A DNA stretch of 64,000 bases from an uncultured Eubacteriales bacterium (GTDB lineage: Bacteria > Bacillota > Clostridia > Lachnospirales > Lachnospiraceae): NCBI GenBank assembly GCA_900539455.1, contig UQCD01000009.1, positions 1 through 64,000 on the forward strand, written 5' to 3'. Below the pieces are notes generated by a model, which saw only the letters and a list, made by a program, of their open reading frames with translations, did not search any database and had not been told where the DNA came from. Every line of letters begins with the position of its first letter. The stretch's first letter is position 1. Below, one piece after another: positions 32,286 to 42,514 of this stretch. The translations under genes and the position numbers were made by a program.

Positions 32286-35200
32286 CTATTCTTCTGTTAC
32301 TTCTACTATCTCATCAGATACATCTTCTGTTGTGTTTACAGCTTCATCTGCCATATCCTCATCAACTGAAACCATTTCTGATTCTGTATCAAGCTTAACT
32401 GAACGGTATCTCTTCATACCAGTACCTGCTGGAATTAACTTACCAATGATAACATTTTCTTTAAGTCCGATAAGTGGATCAACCTTACCATTAATAGCTG
32501 CTTCTGTAAGTACCTTTGTAGTTTCCTGGAAGGAAGCTGCTGAAAGGAATGAATTTGTTGCAAGAGAAGCCTTTGTAATACCAAGCATTACCTGCTTACC
32601 AATAGCTGGCTCTTTGCCTTCTGCTATAAGTGCTTCGTTAATTTCGTTAAAGTCGAGTACATCTACTGATGTGCCAGGAAGGAAATCTGAATCTCCACCC
32701 TCTTCAATTTTAACCTTCTTTAACATCTGTCTTACAATAACTTCAATATGCTTATCATTAATTTCAACACCCTGTAAACGGTAAACTCTCTGAACTTCCT
32801 GAATCATATAATCCTGTACTGCACGAACACCTTTAATCTTTAAAATGTCGTGTGGATTTACAGAACCTTCTGTAAGCTCATCACCAGCCTCTAATATTAC
32901 GCCGTCCATAATCTTAATTCTTGAACCATATGGAATAAGATATGCCTTTGAGTTTCCTGTTTCTGGGTCTGTGATAATAATTTCTCTCTTCTTCTTTGTA
33001 TCACGAATTTCAGCTTTGCCACCAAACTCTGCAATAATAGCAAGTCCCTTTGGCTTTCTAGCTTCAAATAATTCTTCTACTCTAGGAAGACCCTGTGTAA
33101 TATCATCACCGGCAACACCACCAGTATGGAATGTTCTCATAGTAAGCTGTGTACCAGGTTCACCGATTGACTGGGCAGCAATAATACCAACTGCTTCACC
33201 AACCTGAACTGCCTGACCAGTTGCCATGTTAGCACCATAACATTTAGCACAAACACCCAAGTGTGATTTACATGAAAGAATTGTTCTAATCTTAACTGTC
33301 TGTGGATTAGTTTTCATAATAGCTGCAGCACGCTTTGGTGTAATCATATGATTTTTCTTAACAATCATATTGCCGTCAGCGTCATTTATTGTTTCAGCAG
33401 AATATCTGCCTGTAATTCTTTCTTCAAGACTTTCAATAACTTCTGCACCATCCATAAATGCCTTGATTTCCATATAAGGAATTTCCTTACCTTCTGAACA
33501 GTCAACCTCACGGATAATTAAATCCTGAGATACATCTACAAGTCTTCTTGTAAGGTATCCTGAATCGGCTGTTCTAAGAGCTGTATCTGAAAGACCCTTT
33601 CTAGCTCCGTGAGCAGAAATAAAGTATTCCAAAACATCAAGACCTTCACGGAAGTTTGACTTAATAGGAAGCTCAATAGTCTTACCTGTTGTATCAGCCA
33701 TCAAACCACGCATACCAGCAAGCTGTTTAATCTGCTTATCAGAACCACGGGCACCAGAGTCAGCCATCATATAAATATTGTTGTATTTATCAAGACCTCC
33801 AAGAAGTGCCTTTGTAATCTCATTATCAGCTTCCTGCCATGTTGTGATTACTTCTTTATATCTTTCTTCGTCTGTTATGAAACCACGACGATAGTTATTT
33901 GTAATTAATTCAACAGTATTTTCAGCTTCCTTTAAGATGTCCTTCTTCTTTTCTGGAACTGTCATATCTGAAATAGATACTGTCATTGCAGCTCTTGTTG
34001 AATATTTGTAACCCATAGCCTTAATATCATCAAGAACCTCAGCAGTCTTAGTTGCACCATGTGTGTTGATTACTTTTTCAAGAATCTTCTTTAACTGCTT
34101 TTTGCCTACATGGTAATCTACCTCAAGCTTAAGCTCATCTTCCTTTGTTTCTCTTGTTGTAAGTCCAAGATCCTGTGGAAGAATCTCGTTAAAGATAAAT
34201 CTGCCTAATGTAGAATTAACAATGCCTGTTAAAACTTCTCCATTTGCAAGTGTCTTTGAAACTCTTACAAATATCTTTGAATGTAATGTAATTGCACCAT
34301 TTTCGTATGCAAGAATTGCTTCGTTTACACTCTTAAATATCTTTCCTTCGCCCTTAGCGCCAGGTCTTTCCTGTGTTAAGTAGTAAATACCTAATACCAT
34401 ATCCTGTGAAGGAACAGCAACTGGACCACCATCTGAAGGCTTAAGTAAATTGTTTGGTGAAAGAAGTAAAAATCTACATTCAGCCTGAGCCTCTACTGAC
34501 AATGGAAGATGAACAGCCATCTGGTCACCATCAAAGTCGGCATTGAACGCTGTACATACTAATGGATGAAGCTTAATAGCCTTACCTTCTACAAGGATTG
34601 GCTCGAAAGCCTGAATACCTAGTCTATGAAGTGTAGGAGCACGGTTAAGCATAACTGGATGTTCCCTAATAACATCCTCAAGTACATCCCATACCTCTGT
34701 CTTTAAGGTTTCAACCATCTTCTTTGCCTGCTTAATATTGTTTGCAAGACCTTTAGATACTAATTCTTTCATTACAAATGGCTTGAATAACTCAATAGCC
34801 ATTTCCTTTGGCAGACCACACTGATAAATCTTAAGTTCAGGTCCTACTACGATAACTGAACGGCCAGAGTAGTCAACACGCTTACCTAAAAGGTTCTGAC
34901 GGAAACGACCCTGCTTACCTTTAAGCATATCTGAAAGTGACTTTAAAGCTCTGTTACCTGGTCCTGTAACTGGACGGCCACGACGACCATTATCAATAAG
35001 TGCATCTACAGCTTCCTGAAGCATTCTCTTTTCATTTCTAACGATAATTTCTGGAGCGCCTAACTCAAGAAGTCTTTGTAAACGGTTATTTCTGTTAATA
35101 ATTCTTCTATATAAATCATTTAAATCTGATGTAGCAAATCTACCACCGTCTAACTGAACCATAGGTCTTAAATCTGGTGGAATAACTGGTACTACTGTAA

Positions 35201-35960
35201 GAATCATCCATTCAGGTCTGTTTCCAGAATTTCTGAAGGCTTCAACTACTTCAAGTCTTTTAATGATTCTTGCTCTCTTCTGGCCTGAGCTTTCAGCAAG
35301 CTCTGCTTTTAATTCCTCTGAATCCTTTTCAAGATCAATAGCCTTTAAAAGCTCAAGAATTGCTTCAGCACCCATGCCTACACGGAATTCATTGCCATAC
35401 TTATCGTAAGCATCTCTGTATTCCTTTTCTGAAAGCACCTGTTTATACATAAGGTCAGTATTACCTGCATCTAATACAATATAAGATGCAAAGTAAAGTA
35501 CCTTTTCAAGTGTTCTTGGTGATAAATCAAGTATTAAGCCCATACGGCTTGGAATACCTTTAAAATACCAAATATGTGATACTGGTGCAGCAAGCTCGAT
35601 ACGACCCATACGCTCTCTACGAACTGATGACTTTGTAACCTCAACGCCACATCTGTCACAAATTACGCCCTTGTATCTGATTTTTTTATACTTACCACAA
35701 TGACATTCCCAATCCTTGCTTGGTCCAAATATCTTTTCACAGAATAAACCATCTCTTTCTGGCTTTAAGGTTCTGTAATTGATGGTTTCAGGCTTTAATA
35801 CATTGCCTTCATTGTTCCATCTTTCCCATGCTTCAGAGGTTTTATCAGCAGGCTCTTTTGTTCTATGAGACCATTCTCTGATTTTCTCTGGTGATGCTAA
35901 ACCAATCTTAATCTTGTCAAATGTCATTGGCTGATATGTTGACTGCTTGTTTTCTGGCAT
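32286..35960 (-). CDS. rpoC: RNA polymerase beta' subunit
   Basis: The catalytic beta' subunit, about 1224 residues. Visible: the zinc-binding CHCGKYKKIRYKGVICDRCGVEV (about 63-86), the active-site NADFDGDQMAVHLPLS with the three Mg-binding aspartates, GARGSDKQIKQLAGMRGLM, and the second zinc site CKSHLGVCAKCYGAN. The frame begins earlier, but rpoB ends at 35977 and the ATG at 35960 has AAGGGAG in the gap, giving MPENKQSTYQP as the N-terminus. It lacks the large insertions of proteobacterial beta'. Confidence 0.98.
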   Translation of the reverse strand: MPENKQSTYQPMTFDKIKIGLASPEKIREWSHRTKEPADKTSEAWERWNNEGNVLKPETINYRTLKPERDGLFCEKIFGPSKDWECHCGKYKKIRYKGVICDRCGVEVTKSSVRRERMGRIELAAPVSHIWYFKGIPSRMGLILDLSPRTLEKVLYFASYIVLDAGNTDLMYKQVLSEKEYRDAYDKYGNEFRVGMGAEAILELLKAIDLEKDSEELKAELAESSGQKRARIIKRLEVVEAFRNSGNRPEWMILTVVPVIPPDLRPMVQLDGGRFATSDLNDLYRRIINRNNRLQRLLELGAPEIIVRNEKRMLQEAVDALIDNGRRGRPVTGPGNRALKSLSDMLKGKQGRFRQNLLGKRVDYSGRSVIVVGPELKIYQCGLPKEMAIELFKPFVMKELVSKGLANNIKQAKKMVETLKTEVWDVLEDVIREHPVMLNRAPTLHRLGIQAFEPILVEGKAIKLHPLVCTAFNADFDGDQMAVHLPLSVEAQAECRFLLLSPNNLLKPSDGGPVAVPSQDMVLGIYYLTQERPGAKGEGKIFKSVNEAILAYENGAITLHSKIFVRVSKTLANGEVLTGIVNSTLGRFIFNEILPQDLGLTTRETKEDELKLEVDYHVGKKQLKKILEKVINTHGATKTAEVLDDIKAMGYKYSTRAAMTVSISDMTVPEKKKDILKEAENTVELITNNYRRGFITDEERYKEVITTWQEADNEITKALLGGLDKYNNIYMMADSGARGSDKQIKQLAGMRGLMADTTGKTIELPIKSNFREGLDVLEYFISAHGARKGLSDTALRTADSGYLTRRLVDVSQDLIIREVDCSEGKEIPYMEIKAFMDGAEVIESLEERITGRYSAETINDADGNMIVKKNHMITPKRAAAIMKTNPQTVKIRTILSCKSHLGVCAKCYGANMATGQAVQVGEAVGIIAAQSIGEPGTQLTMRTFHTGGVAGDDITQGLPRVEELFEARKPKGLAIIAEFGGKAEIRDTKKKREIIITDPETGNSKAYLIPYGSRIKIMDGVILEAGDELTEGSVNPHDILKIKGVRAVQDYMIQEVQRVYRLQGVEINDKHIEVIVRQMLKKVKIEEGGDSDFLPGTSVDVLDFNEINEALIAEGKEPAIGKQVMLGITKASLATNSFLSAASFQETTKVLTEAAINGKVDPLIGLKENVIIGKLIPAGTGMKRYRSVKLDTESEMVSVDEDMADEAVNTTEDVSDEIVEVTEE

Positions 35961-35976
35961 TTCTGGCACTCCCTTC

Positions 35977-38900
35977 TTATATTTCATCACTATAGTCATC
36001 ATCTTCTGAGCTGTCATCAGTCTCTTCTTCTACAGCCACAAACTCATCTCCTGAAATTTCCTGCTGCTGATAACCATGTTTTGCATAATCTTCATCATGT
36101 TTAACATTATCGTTACCCATGATTGAGTTCCAATCTGTTGTTTCTACATCAATGTTCTCTTTAAGCTCTACTTCTGTATCATCTTCTCTTAATACCTTAA
36201 CATCAAGTGCTAATGACTGAAGTTCCTTTAAAAGAACCTTGAAGGATTCTGGGATACCTGGCTCAGGGATATTCTCACCCTTGATAATTGCTTCATATGT
36301 CTTTACACGGCCTACAACATCATCTGACTTAAATGTAAGAATTTCCTGTAATGTATATGATGCACCATATGCTTCAAGAGCCCAAACTTCCATTTCACCA
36401 AATCTCTGTCCACCGAACTGTGCTTTACCACCAAGTGGCTGCTGTGTTACAAGTGAGTAAGGACCTGTTGAACGGGCATGAATCTTATCATCAACAAGGT
36501 GATGGAGCTTAAGGTAGTGCATATGACCGATTGTAACAGGACTATCGAAATATTCACCTGTTCTACCATCACGAAGTCTTACCTTACCATCCCTGGAGAT
36601 TGGAACACCCTTCCATAATTCTCTATGGTCAAGATGCTCATGTAAGTAATCCATAATTTCTGGGTCAACACTATCTTTATATTTAGCTTCAAATTCTTCC
36701 CATGAAGTATTTACATAATCGTTAGCCATATCAAGTGTATCCATAATGTCATTTTCGTCTGCACCATCGAATACAGGAGTTGCAATATTAAAGCCCAATG
36801 CCTTTGCAGCAAGACTTAAATGAATTTCAAGCACCTGTCCAATGTTCATACGCGAAGGAACACCTAATGGATTAAGCACAATGTCAAGAGGACGACCATT
36901 TGGTAAAAATGGCATATCTTCTACTGGTAATACACGGGAAACAACACCCTTGTTACCATGACGGCCAGCCATCTTATCACCAACAGAAATCTTTCTCTTC
37001 TGTGCTATATAAATTCTAACTGTCTGGTTTACACCTGGTGATAATTCATCACCATTTTCTCTTGTGAATACCTTAGCATCAACTACGATACCGTATTCAC
37101 CGTGAGGAACTTTAAGCGATGTATCTCTAACCTCTCTTGCTTTCTCTCCGAAAATAGCTCTAAGAAGTCTTTCTTCTGCTGTAAGCTCTGTTTCTCCCTT
37201 TGGAGTAACCTTACCAACAAGAATATCCCCTGCACGAACCTCTGCACCAATTCTGATAATTCCTCTTTCATCAAGATTTTTGAGAGCATCATCACCAACA
37301 TTTGGTACATCTCTTGTTATTTCTTCTGGTCCAAGCTTTGTATCTCTTGCTTCTGTTTCATATTCTTCCATATGAATTGATGTATAAACATCTTCCTGTA
37401 CTAATCTTTCACTAAGAAGTACAGCATCCTCGTAGTTGTAACCTTCCCAGGTCATAAATCCAATAAGAGGATTTTTACCAAGAGCGATTTCACCATTTGA
37501 TGTAGATGCACCATCGGCAATAACCTGTCCTGCTACTACTCTTTCGCCTTTGAAAACGATTGGTCTTTGGTTATAGCAGTTACTCTGGTTACTTCTTGCA
37601 AACTTAATCAGTTTGTAAGTTTCCTTCGTACCATCATCATATTTAAGAGTAATTTCCTTTGATGTAGAACGCTCTACAACACCATCTCTTTTTGCAACAA
37701 CACAGACACCTGAGTCTACTGCTGCTTTAGCTTCCATACCTGTACCGATAACTGGAGCTTCTGTTGTTAAAAGAGGTACTGCCTGACGCTGCATATTTGA
37801 ACCCATAAGAGCACGGTTAGCATCATCATTTTCAAGGAAAGGAATCATTGATGTAGCAACCGAGAATACCATCTTAGGTGAAACATCCATAAGGTCAATT
37901 TTCTTTTTTTCAAACTGTGAGGTTTCTTCACGGAAACGACCAGATACATTTGATTTAACAAAGTATCCGTTCTCATCTAATGGCTCGTTAGCCTGTGCTA
38001 CGACATATTTATCCTCTTCATCTGCTGTAAGATATAAAACATCATCTGTAACTCTAGGATTAAGTGGGTCTGTCTTATCTACTACTCTATATGGAGCTTC
38101 AATGAAACCATATTCATTAATTCTCGCATATGTAGCAAGTGAGTTAATAAGACCGATGTTAGGACCTTCAGGAGTTTCAATAGGACACATTCTTCCATAA
38201 TGTGAATAGTGAACATCTCGAACCTCGAAACCTGCTCTATCCCTAGAAAGACCACCAGGTCCTAATGCAGATAATCTTCTCTTGTGAGTAAGCTCACCAA
38301 GAGGATTGTTCTGATCCATGAACTGTGACAACTGGGAACTTCCGAAGAATTCCTTTACTGCTGCTGTTACTGGTTTTATATTAATAAGTGACTGTGGTGA
38401 TACACTATCAAGATCCTGGGTAGTCATTCTTTCACGAACAACTCTTTCCATTCTTGAAAGACCAATTCTGTACTGGTTCTGTAATAATTCACCAACAGCT
38501 CTAATTCTTCTGTTTCCTAAGTGGTCAATATCATCAGCATTACCAATACCGTATTCAAGGTTCATACAGTAGCTGATAGATGCAATAATATCTTCCTTTG
38601 TAATATGTTTTGGAACAAGCTCTGCAATTCTCTTTGTAATCGCAGCCTTAATGTCCTCTTCATTATCATTTTCTGCAAGGATTTCAGCAAGTACAGGATA
38701 AAATACATTTTCTGTAACACCAAGCTCTTTTGTATCAAAGTCAACATATTTGCTAATGTCTACTGCTAAGTTTGAAATAACCTTAACATTTCTTTCCTCT
38801 GTCTGAATCCAAACATATGGAACAGCAGCGTTCTGAATATCAATAGCTAATTCCTCTGATACCTTATCGCCTGCTTTTGCAAGTATTTCACCACTTGTCT

Positions 38901-39801
38901 GATCAACAACATCCTCGGCAAGTATCTGATTTTTAATTCTATATTTAAATGCAAGCTTTTTGTTGAACTTATAGCGTCCTACCTTTGCAAGATCATATCT
39001 TCTCGCATCGAAGAACATGCTTGTAATAAGGCTCTCTGCGCTGTCTACACTTAAAGGCTCTCCTGGACGAATTTTTTTATACAACTCTAATAAGCCGTCC
39101 TGATAATTATCAGACGGATCTTTTTCAAAACTTGCTAAAATCTTTGGTTCTTCACCAAATAAATCTATGATTTCTTGGTTTGTACCAAAACCTAATGCTC
39201 TAATAAGTACAGTAATAGGAACTTTTCTTGTTCTATCCACTCGTACATAGAAAATATCGTTGGAATCTGTTTCATATTCCAGCCAAGCGCCTCTGTTTGG
39301 TATAACTGTTGATGAATATAACTTCTTTCCAACCTTGTCATGTGCAATGCCGTAGTAAATACCAGGTGAACGAACCAACTGGCTAACTATAACTCTTTCG
39401 GCACCATTAATAACGAAAGTACCTGTTGCTGTCATAAGTGGTAAATCACCCATGAATATTTCATGTTCAGTAATTTCACCTGTTTCCTTATTGTGAAGTC
39501 TAACCTTCACCTTAAGTGGTGCAGCATATGTGGCATCTCTTTCCTTGCATTCTTCAATTGAATATTTTTTATCTTCCTCGCACAACTGGAAGCCAACAAA
39601 CTCTAAGCTTAAGTGATTGCTGTAATCTTCAATTGGAGAGATGTCATTGAAAACTTCCTTAAGACCTTCATCCAAGAACCATTGGTATGAGTCTTTCTGG
39701 ATTTCAATAAAGTTAGGCATCTCTAATACTTCTTTCTGTCTAGAGTAGCTCATTCTGACGCTCTTGCCTGATTTTTTTGGATGCATTCTGTAATTCTCCA
39801 T
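35977..39801 (-). CDS. rpoB: RNA polymerase beta subunit
   Basis: The beta subunit of RNA polymerase and rifampicin target. Landmarks: QLSQFMDQNNPLGELTHKRRLSALGPGGL (Rif cluster I), GYNYEDAVLLSERLV, KMAGRHGNKGVVS and the C-terminal KAQFGGQRFGEMEVWALEAYGA. The upstream extension is not credible; MENYRMHPKKSGK at 39801 with GGGGTGA just before it is taken as the start, giving about 1274 residues. The acidic C-terminal tail (EEETDDSSEDDDYSDEI) is longer than in Bacillus. rpoB is cut off from rplL by two inserted gene groups and is read from its own promoter. Confidence 0.98.
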   Translation of the reverse strand: MENYRMHPKKSGKSVRMSYSRQKEVLEMPNFIEIQKDSYQWFLDEGLKEVFNDISPIEDYSNHLSLEFVGFQLCEEDKKYSIEECKERDATYAAPLKVKVRLHNKETGEITEHEIFMGDLPLMTATGTFVINGAERVIVSQLVRSPGIYYGIAHDKVGKKLYSSTVIPNRGAWLEYETDSNDIFYVRVDRTRKVPITVLIRALGFGTNQEIIDLFGEEPKILASFEKDPSDNYQDGLLELYKKIRPGEPLSVDSAESLITSMFFDARRYDLAKVGRYKFNKKLAFKYRIKNQILAEDVVDQTSGEILAKAGDKVSEELAIDIQNAAVPYVWIQTEERNVKVISNLAVDISKYVDFDTKELGVTENVFYPVLAEILAENDNEEDIKAAITKRIAELVPKHITKEDIIASISYCMNLEYGIGNADDIDHLGNRRIRAVGELLQNQYRIGLSRMERVVRERMTTQDLDSVSPQSLINIKPVTAAVKEFFGSSQLSQFMDQNNPLGELTHKRRLSALGPGGLSRDRAGFEVRDVHYSHYGRMCPIETPEGPNIGLINSLATYARINEYGFIEAPYRVVDKTDPLNPRVTDDVLYLTADEEDKYVVAQANEPLDENGYFVKSNVSGRFREETSQFEKKKIDLMDVSPKMVFSVATSMIPFLENDDANRALMGSNMQRQAVPLLTTEAPVIGTGMEAKAAVDSGVCVVAKRDGVVERSTSKEITLKYDDGTKETYKLIKFARSNQSNCYNQRPIVFKGERVVAGQVIADGASTSNGEIALGKNPLIGFMTWEGYNYEDAVLLSERLVQEDVYTSIHMEEYETEARDTKLGPEEITRDVPNVGDDALKNLDERGIIRIGAEVRAGDILVGKVTPKGETELTAEERLLRAIFGEKAREVRDTSLKVPHGEYGIVVDAKVFTRENGDELSPGVNQTVRIYIAQKRKISVGDKMAGRHGNKGVVSRVLPVEDMPFLPNGRPLDIVLNPLGVPSRMNIGQVLEIHLSLAAKALGFNIATPVFDGADENDIMDTLDMANDYVNTSWEEFEAKYKDSVDPEIMDYLHEHLDHRELWKGVPISRDGKVRLRDGRTGEYFDSPVTIGHMHYLKLHHLVDDKIHARSTGPYSLVTQQPLGGKAQFGGQRFGEMEVWALEAYGASYTLQEILTFKSDDVVGRVKTYEAIIKGENIPEPGIPESFKVLLKELQSLALDVKVLREDDTEVELKENIDVETTDWNSIMGNDNVKHDEDYAKHGYQQQEISGDEFVAVEEETDDSSEDDDYSDEI

Positions 39802-39868
39802 TTTGACATTCACCCCTGTCGATGTATTCTTAGACCCTTTCGGGTTAAGTGACGCTCTACTACCACAT

Positions 39869-39938
39869 AAAAGGGCATAAATATCCCTTTTCGCAATAGT
39901 GCATTTCTCATAATACCACAGACCTTTCAATATGTCAA
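39869..39938 (-). promoter_or_regulatory. rpoBC promoter and leader hairpin
   Basis: On the minus strand a -35 TTGACA (39933-39938) and a -10 TATTAT (39910-39915), 17 apart. A 7-bp hairpin AAAAGGG/CCCTTTT (39869-39875/39885-39891) in the leader ends in T and resembles an attenuator. The rest of the 39802-40110 gap holds only the upstream operon's terminator. Confidence 0.85.
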
Positions 39939-40030
39939 CCAAAAATCAAAAAACTTTTCTCCCTACCCCTAGAAAAACAAACTACAAATCAAAACAGAAA
40001 ACACAAGATAACGAATATGAAATTGATTGC

Positions 40031-40095
40031 AAAAACAGGTAAGCCTATGTTCTAAGCCTGTAAAACATATACCGGCTCATACAATAGCTTACCTG
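40031..40095 (-). terminator. Terminator of the amino acid ABC operon
   Basis: On the minus strand CAGGTAAGC pairs with GCTTACCTG (40087-40095/40036-40044) and is followed by five T. The loop of 42 bases holds a further short stem. Confidence 0.7.
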
Positions 40096-40110
40096 ACCAT
40101 TTAATCAAAA

Positions 40111-40896
40111 CTAGCCTTCGGAATAACGCGAAAGGAACTGTTTTGTTCTTTCCTTTTGTGGATTGTTAATTACTTCCTTTGCCTCTCCTTGTTCTACTAT
40201 AACACCATCATCCATAAATATTACTTCATCAGCAACATCTCTGGCAAATGCCATTTCGTGGGTAACTATAATCATTGTTGTTTTCTTATCTGCCAAGCCT
40301 CTTATTACCTTCAGCACCTCACCTGTAAGCTCAGGGTCTAAAGCACTGGTTGGCTCATCAAAGCAAAGTATTTCAGGGTTAAGAGCTAAGGCTCTGGCAA
40401 TAGCAACCCTTTGCTGCTGCCCTCCTGAAAGCTGATGTGGATAATGAGCTGCTCTTTCCTCAAGTCCCATTTGCTTTAAAAGCTCTAAACCATGATTATT
40501 TATTTCTTCTATAATAGTTTTTTTATTCGCTTTATAATCTGCTCTATCCTTCGCAAGAAGTTTTTCTGCTAAAGTAACATTTTCCAGTGCAGTATACTGT
40601 GGAAATAAATTAAAGGACTGGAATACCATTCCAAAATGCAGTCTTTTAGTTCTAAGGTCCTTTTCCTTTCTGCTATTATTACCCTGTGCGTCAAACAAAA
40701 GCTCATCCTTAACACTTATAGTTCCACTATTTGGTGTTTCCAGAAAATTCAAGCATCTAAGAAGTGTTGTTTTTCCTGAGCCTGATGAACCAATAATTGC
40801 AAGTGTATGTCCTTTTTCTAAAGAAAAGCTGACATCCTTTAATACCTCTGTATTTCCAAAATGCTTTTCCAGATTTTTAACTTCTAATATTGCCAT
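40111..40896 (-). CDS. Polar amino acid ABC importer ATPase
   Basis: A 261-residue ATP-binding subunit of a PAAT-type importer. Walker A GSSGSGKTT (about 35), signature LSGGQQQRVAIARAL (about 160), Walker B ILCFDEPTSALDP and H-loop VTHEM. The FLETPNSG and FQSFNLFPQYTALENV segments are typical of GlnQ/ArtP-like proteins. Last gene of a three-gene operon with a permease 9 bases upstream. Confidence 0.93.
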   Translation of the reverse strand: MAILEVKNLEKHFGNTEVLKDVSFSLEKGHTLAIIGSSGSGKTTLLRCLNFLETPNSGTISVKDELLFDAQGNNSRKEKDLRTKRLHFGMVFQSFNLFPQYTALENVTLAEKLLAKDRADYKANKKTIIEEINNHGLELLKQMGLEERAAHYPHQLSGGQQQRVAIARALALNPEILCFDEPTSALDPELTGEVLKVIRGLADKKTTMIIVTHEMAFARDVADEVIFMDDGVIVEQGEAKEVINNPQKERTKQFLSRYSEG

Positions 40897-40905
40897 ACAA
40901 ACCTC

Positions 40906-41562
40906 CTATTTGAAATAATCAAGCTTTCTTTCAATAAAACCAAACAGTAATGTTAAAATACCTACAAATACAAGGTAAAATACGCCAGTATAGAATAATG
41001 GCCATGTAATACCTGCTGATTTCATAAATGAAAGACCTGCAAATGTTAATTCATAAGTTGCTATCATTCTAGCAATAGAGGTATCCTTTACAAGTGTGAT
41101 TATTTCATTAGATATAGGTGGTACAATTCTCTTAATCATCTGCAATAAAGTGATTTTAAAGAAAATCTGTGTTCTGGTCATTCCCAAAACCTCACCTGCT
41201 TCTCTTTGCCCAACTGGTATACTGTCTATACCACCTTTAAAGATAACCGAAAAATAACAAGCATAATTAATTGTAAAGGCAACTACTGTTGCTGTTATTC
41301 TTCCTGCTTCATTTCCACTCCAAAGGCTATGTCCCAGCCAGATACCTGGTCCATAGAATATAATAATAAGCTGTAACATTAATGGTGTTCCTCTTATTAT
41401 CCATACAATTAGCTGGATTAAATACCTTAATGGTGCAAACTTGCTTTTTGAAGCTAAGCCAAGTATTAATCCAAGTGGTAATGAAAACAGTAATGTTAAA
41501 GCAAAGATTTCAACCGTTGTACCAAACCCTTCTAGTAATGTCTGTGTGACAGTCCAAAACAT
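40906..41562 (-). CDS. Polar amino acid ABC importer permease
   Basis: A 218-residue permease of the HisM/GlnP family with about five membrane helices. Its EAA loop REAGEVLGMTRTQIFFKITLLQ (about 142-163) and the RGTPLMLQLIIIFYGP segment are typical of PAAT permeases. A single permease gene is present, so it probably works as a homodimer. It lies 18 bases downstream of the binding protein gene. Confidence 0.93.
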   Translation of the reverse strand: MFWTVTQTLLEGFGTTVEIFALTLLFSLPLGLILGLASKSKFAPLRYLIQLIVWIIRGTPLMLQLIIIFYGPGIWLGHSLWSGNEAGRITATVVAFTINYACYFSVIFKGGIDSIPVGQREAGEVLGMTRTQIFFKITLLQMIKRIVPPISNEIITLVKDTSIARMIATYELTFAGLSFMKSAGITWPLFYTGVFYLVFVGILTLLFGFIERKLDYFK

Positions 41563-41580
41563 ATGTAGTTCTCCTTGTGA

Positions 41581-42372
41581 TTATTTTGCAACAACTACAA
41601 CCTGAGCATTAAGTGCGTACGCATTTGTACATTCCATCGCTGCTTTTACATCATCTGTAAGTGTCATTCCATTCCAAACAACATCGATAGATTTTGCATC
41701 TAATTCCATTGTCTTTGTATCCCAATCGATTACTACAAACTCTACATCAACACCTAATTCCTCAGCAACGATTTTTGCCATATCAGCATCAAAGCCAATC
41801 CAGTTATTATTTTCATCCTTGTAATCCATTGGTGCAAATTCTGTAATACCAACAACAAGCTTTCCTTTGTTTTTGATATATTCAACATCACTATCCTTTT
41901 CTGATGCCTTATATTCACATTCCTTCTGCTCAATTACATTTTCTGAAATACCATATTTCTTTGCTGTGTCACTAAGTCTGCCATCAGCATATGTCTTTGC
42001 AAGAACGCTGTTAATATATGATGCTAAGTCAGAGCCTTTACGGCAGCCAATGCCGTATTCTTCCTCTGTAAGCTTTTCTGTATACTTTAGGTTTGGATAG
42101 CTTGTACCCTCGCCTATCATTGCGCCTGACATAAGTAAATCAACAATAGCTGCATCTGATGTACCTGATGCAACCTCCATAAGTGCATCTGCCTGTGATG
42201 CAACTGAATTGTATTCATAGCCTTTATCCTTAGCTGCCTTTTCACCTGCTGAGCCAGCCTCTACAGCATATGTCTTTTTATCATTATCTGATGAAGTATT
42301 GTTACCGCAAGCTGTCATAAGCATTGCTGCTGTAAGTGCCATACTTATTACTTTAATTAATTTCTTTCTCAT
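41581..42372 (-). CDS. Amino acid-binding lipoprotein with circularly permuted SBP_bac_3 fold
   Basis: A 263-residue lipoprotein with signal peptide and lipobox LMTAC (Cys about 22). The domain order is unusual. Family-3 binding proteins normally begin with LVVGxxxxxPP-type strands and a GFDVDLAKA helix, and end with the VAVxxGSSGE and EYGIGxRK half. Here the second half comes first (YAVEAGSAGEKAAKDKGY, ASGTSDAAIVD, EEYGIGCRKGSDL at about 30-145) and the first half follows (KLVVGITEFAPMDYKDEN, WIGFDADMAKIVAEELGV, WNGMTLTDDVKAAME, ending AQVVVVAK at the C-terminus). The ligand-binding residues for the alpha-amino and carboxylate groups look present. The ATG at 42372 has GGAGG before it; an ATG four codons earlier overlaps that site. 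First gene of the importer operon. Confidence 0.85.
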   Translation of the reverse strand: MRKKLIKVISMALTAAMLMTACGNNTSSDNDKKTYAVEAGSAGEKAAKDKGYEYNSVASQADALMEVASGTSDAAIVDLLMSGAMIGEGTSYPNLKYTEKLTEEEYGIGCRKGSDLASYINSVLAKTYADGRLSDTAKKYGISENVIEQKECEYKASEKDSDVEYIKNKGKLVVGITEFAPMDYKDENNNWIGFDADMAKIVAEELGVDVEFVVIDWDTKTMELDAKSIDVVWNGMTLTDDVKAAMECTNAYALNAQVVVVAK

Positions 42373-42434
42373 ATAATCCTCCATATGTATAATAAGGTTA
42401 ATTTAATAAGGCATTTTTTCAAACGCCTTGTGGT

Positions 42435-42463
42435 ATTCTATCATAGTAATAAACTAAAGTAAA
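42435..42463 (-). promoter_or_regulatory. Promoter of the amino acid importer operon
   Basis: On the minus strand -35 TTTACT (42458-42463), -10 TAGAAT (42435-42440), 17-base spacer, followed by a short AAGGC/GCCTT hairpin in the leader. Confidence 0.6.
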
Positions 42464-42514
42464 CAGAAACTTTTATTATTTTCAAAATATGCAGCCTTAT
42501 TTTACAGTCTATTT

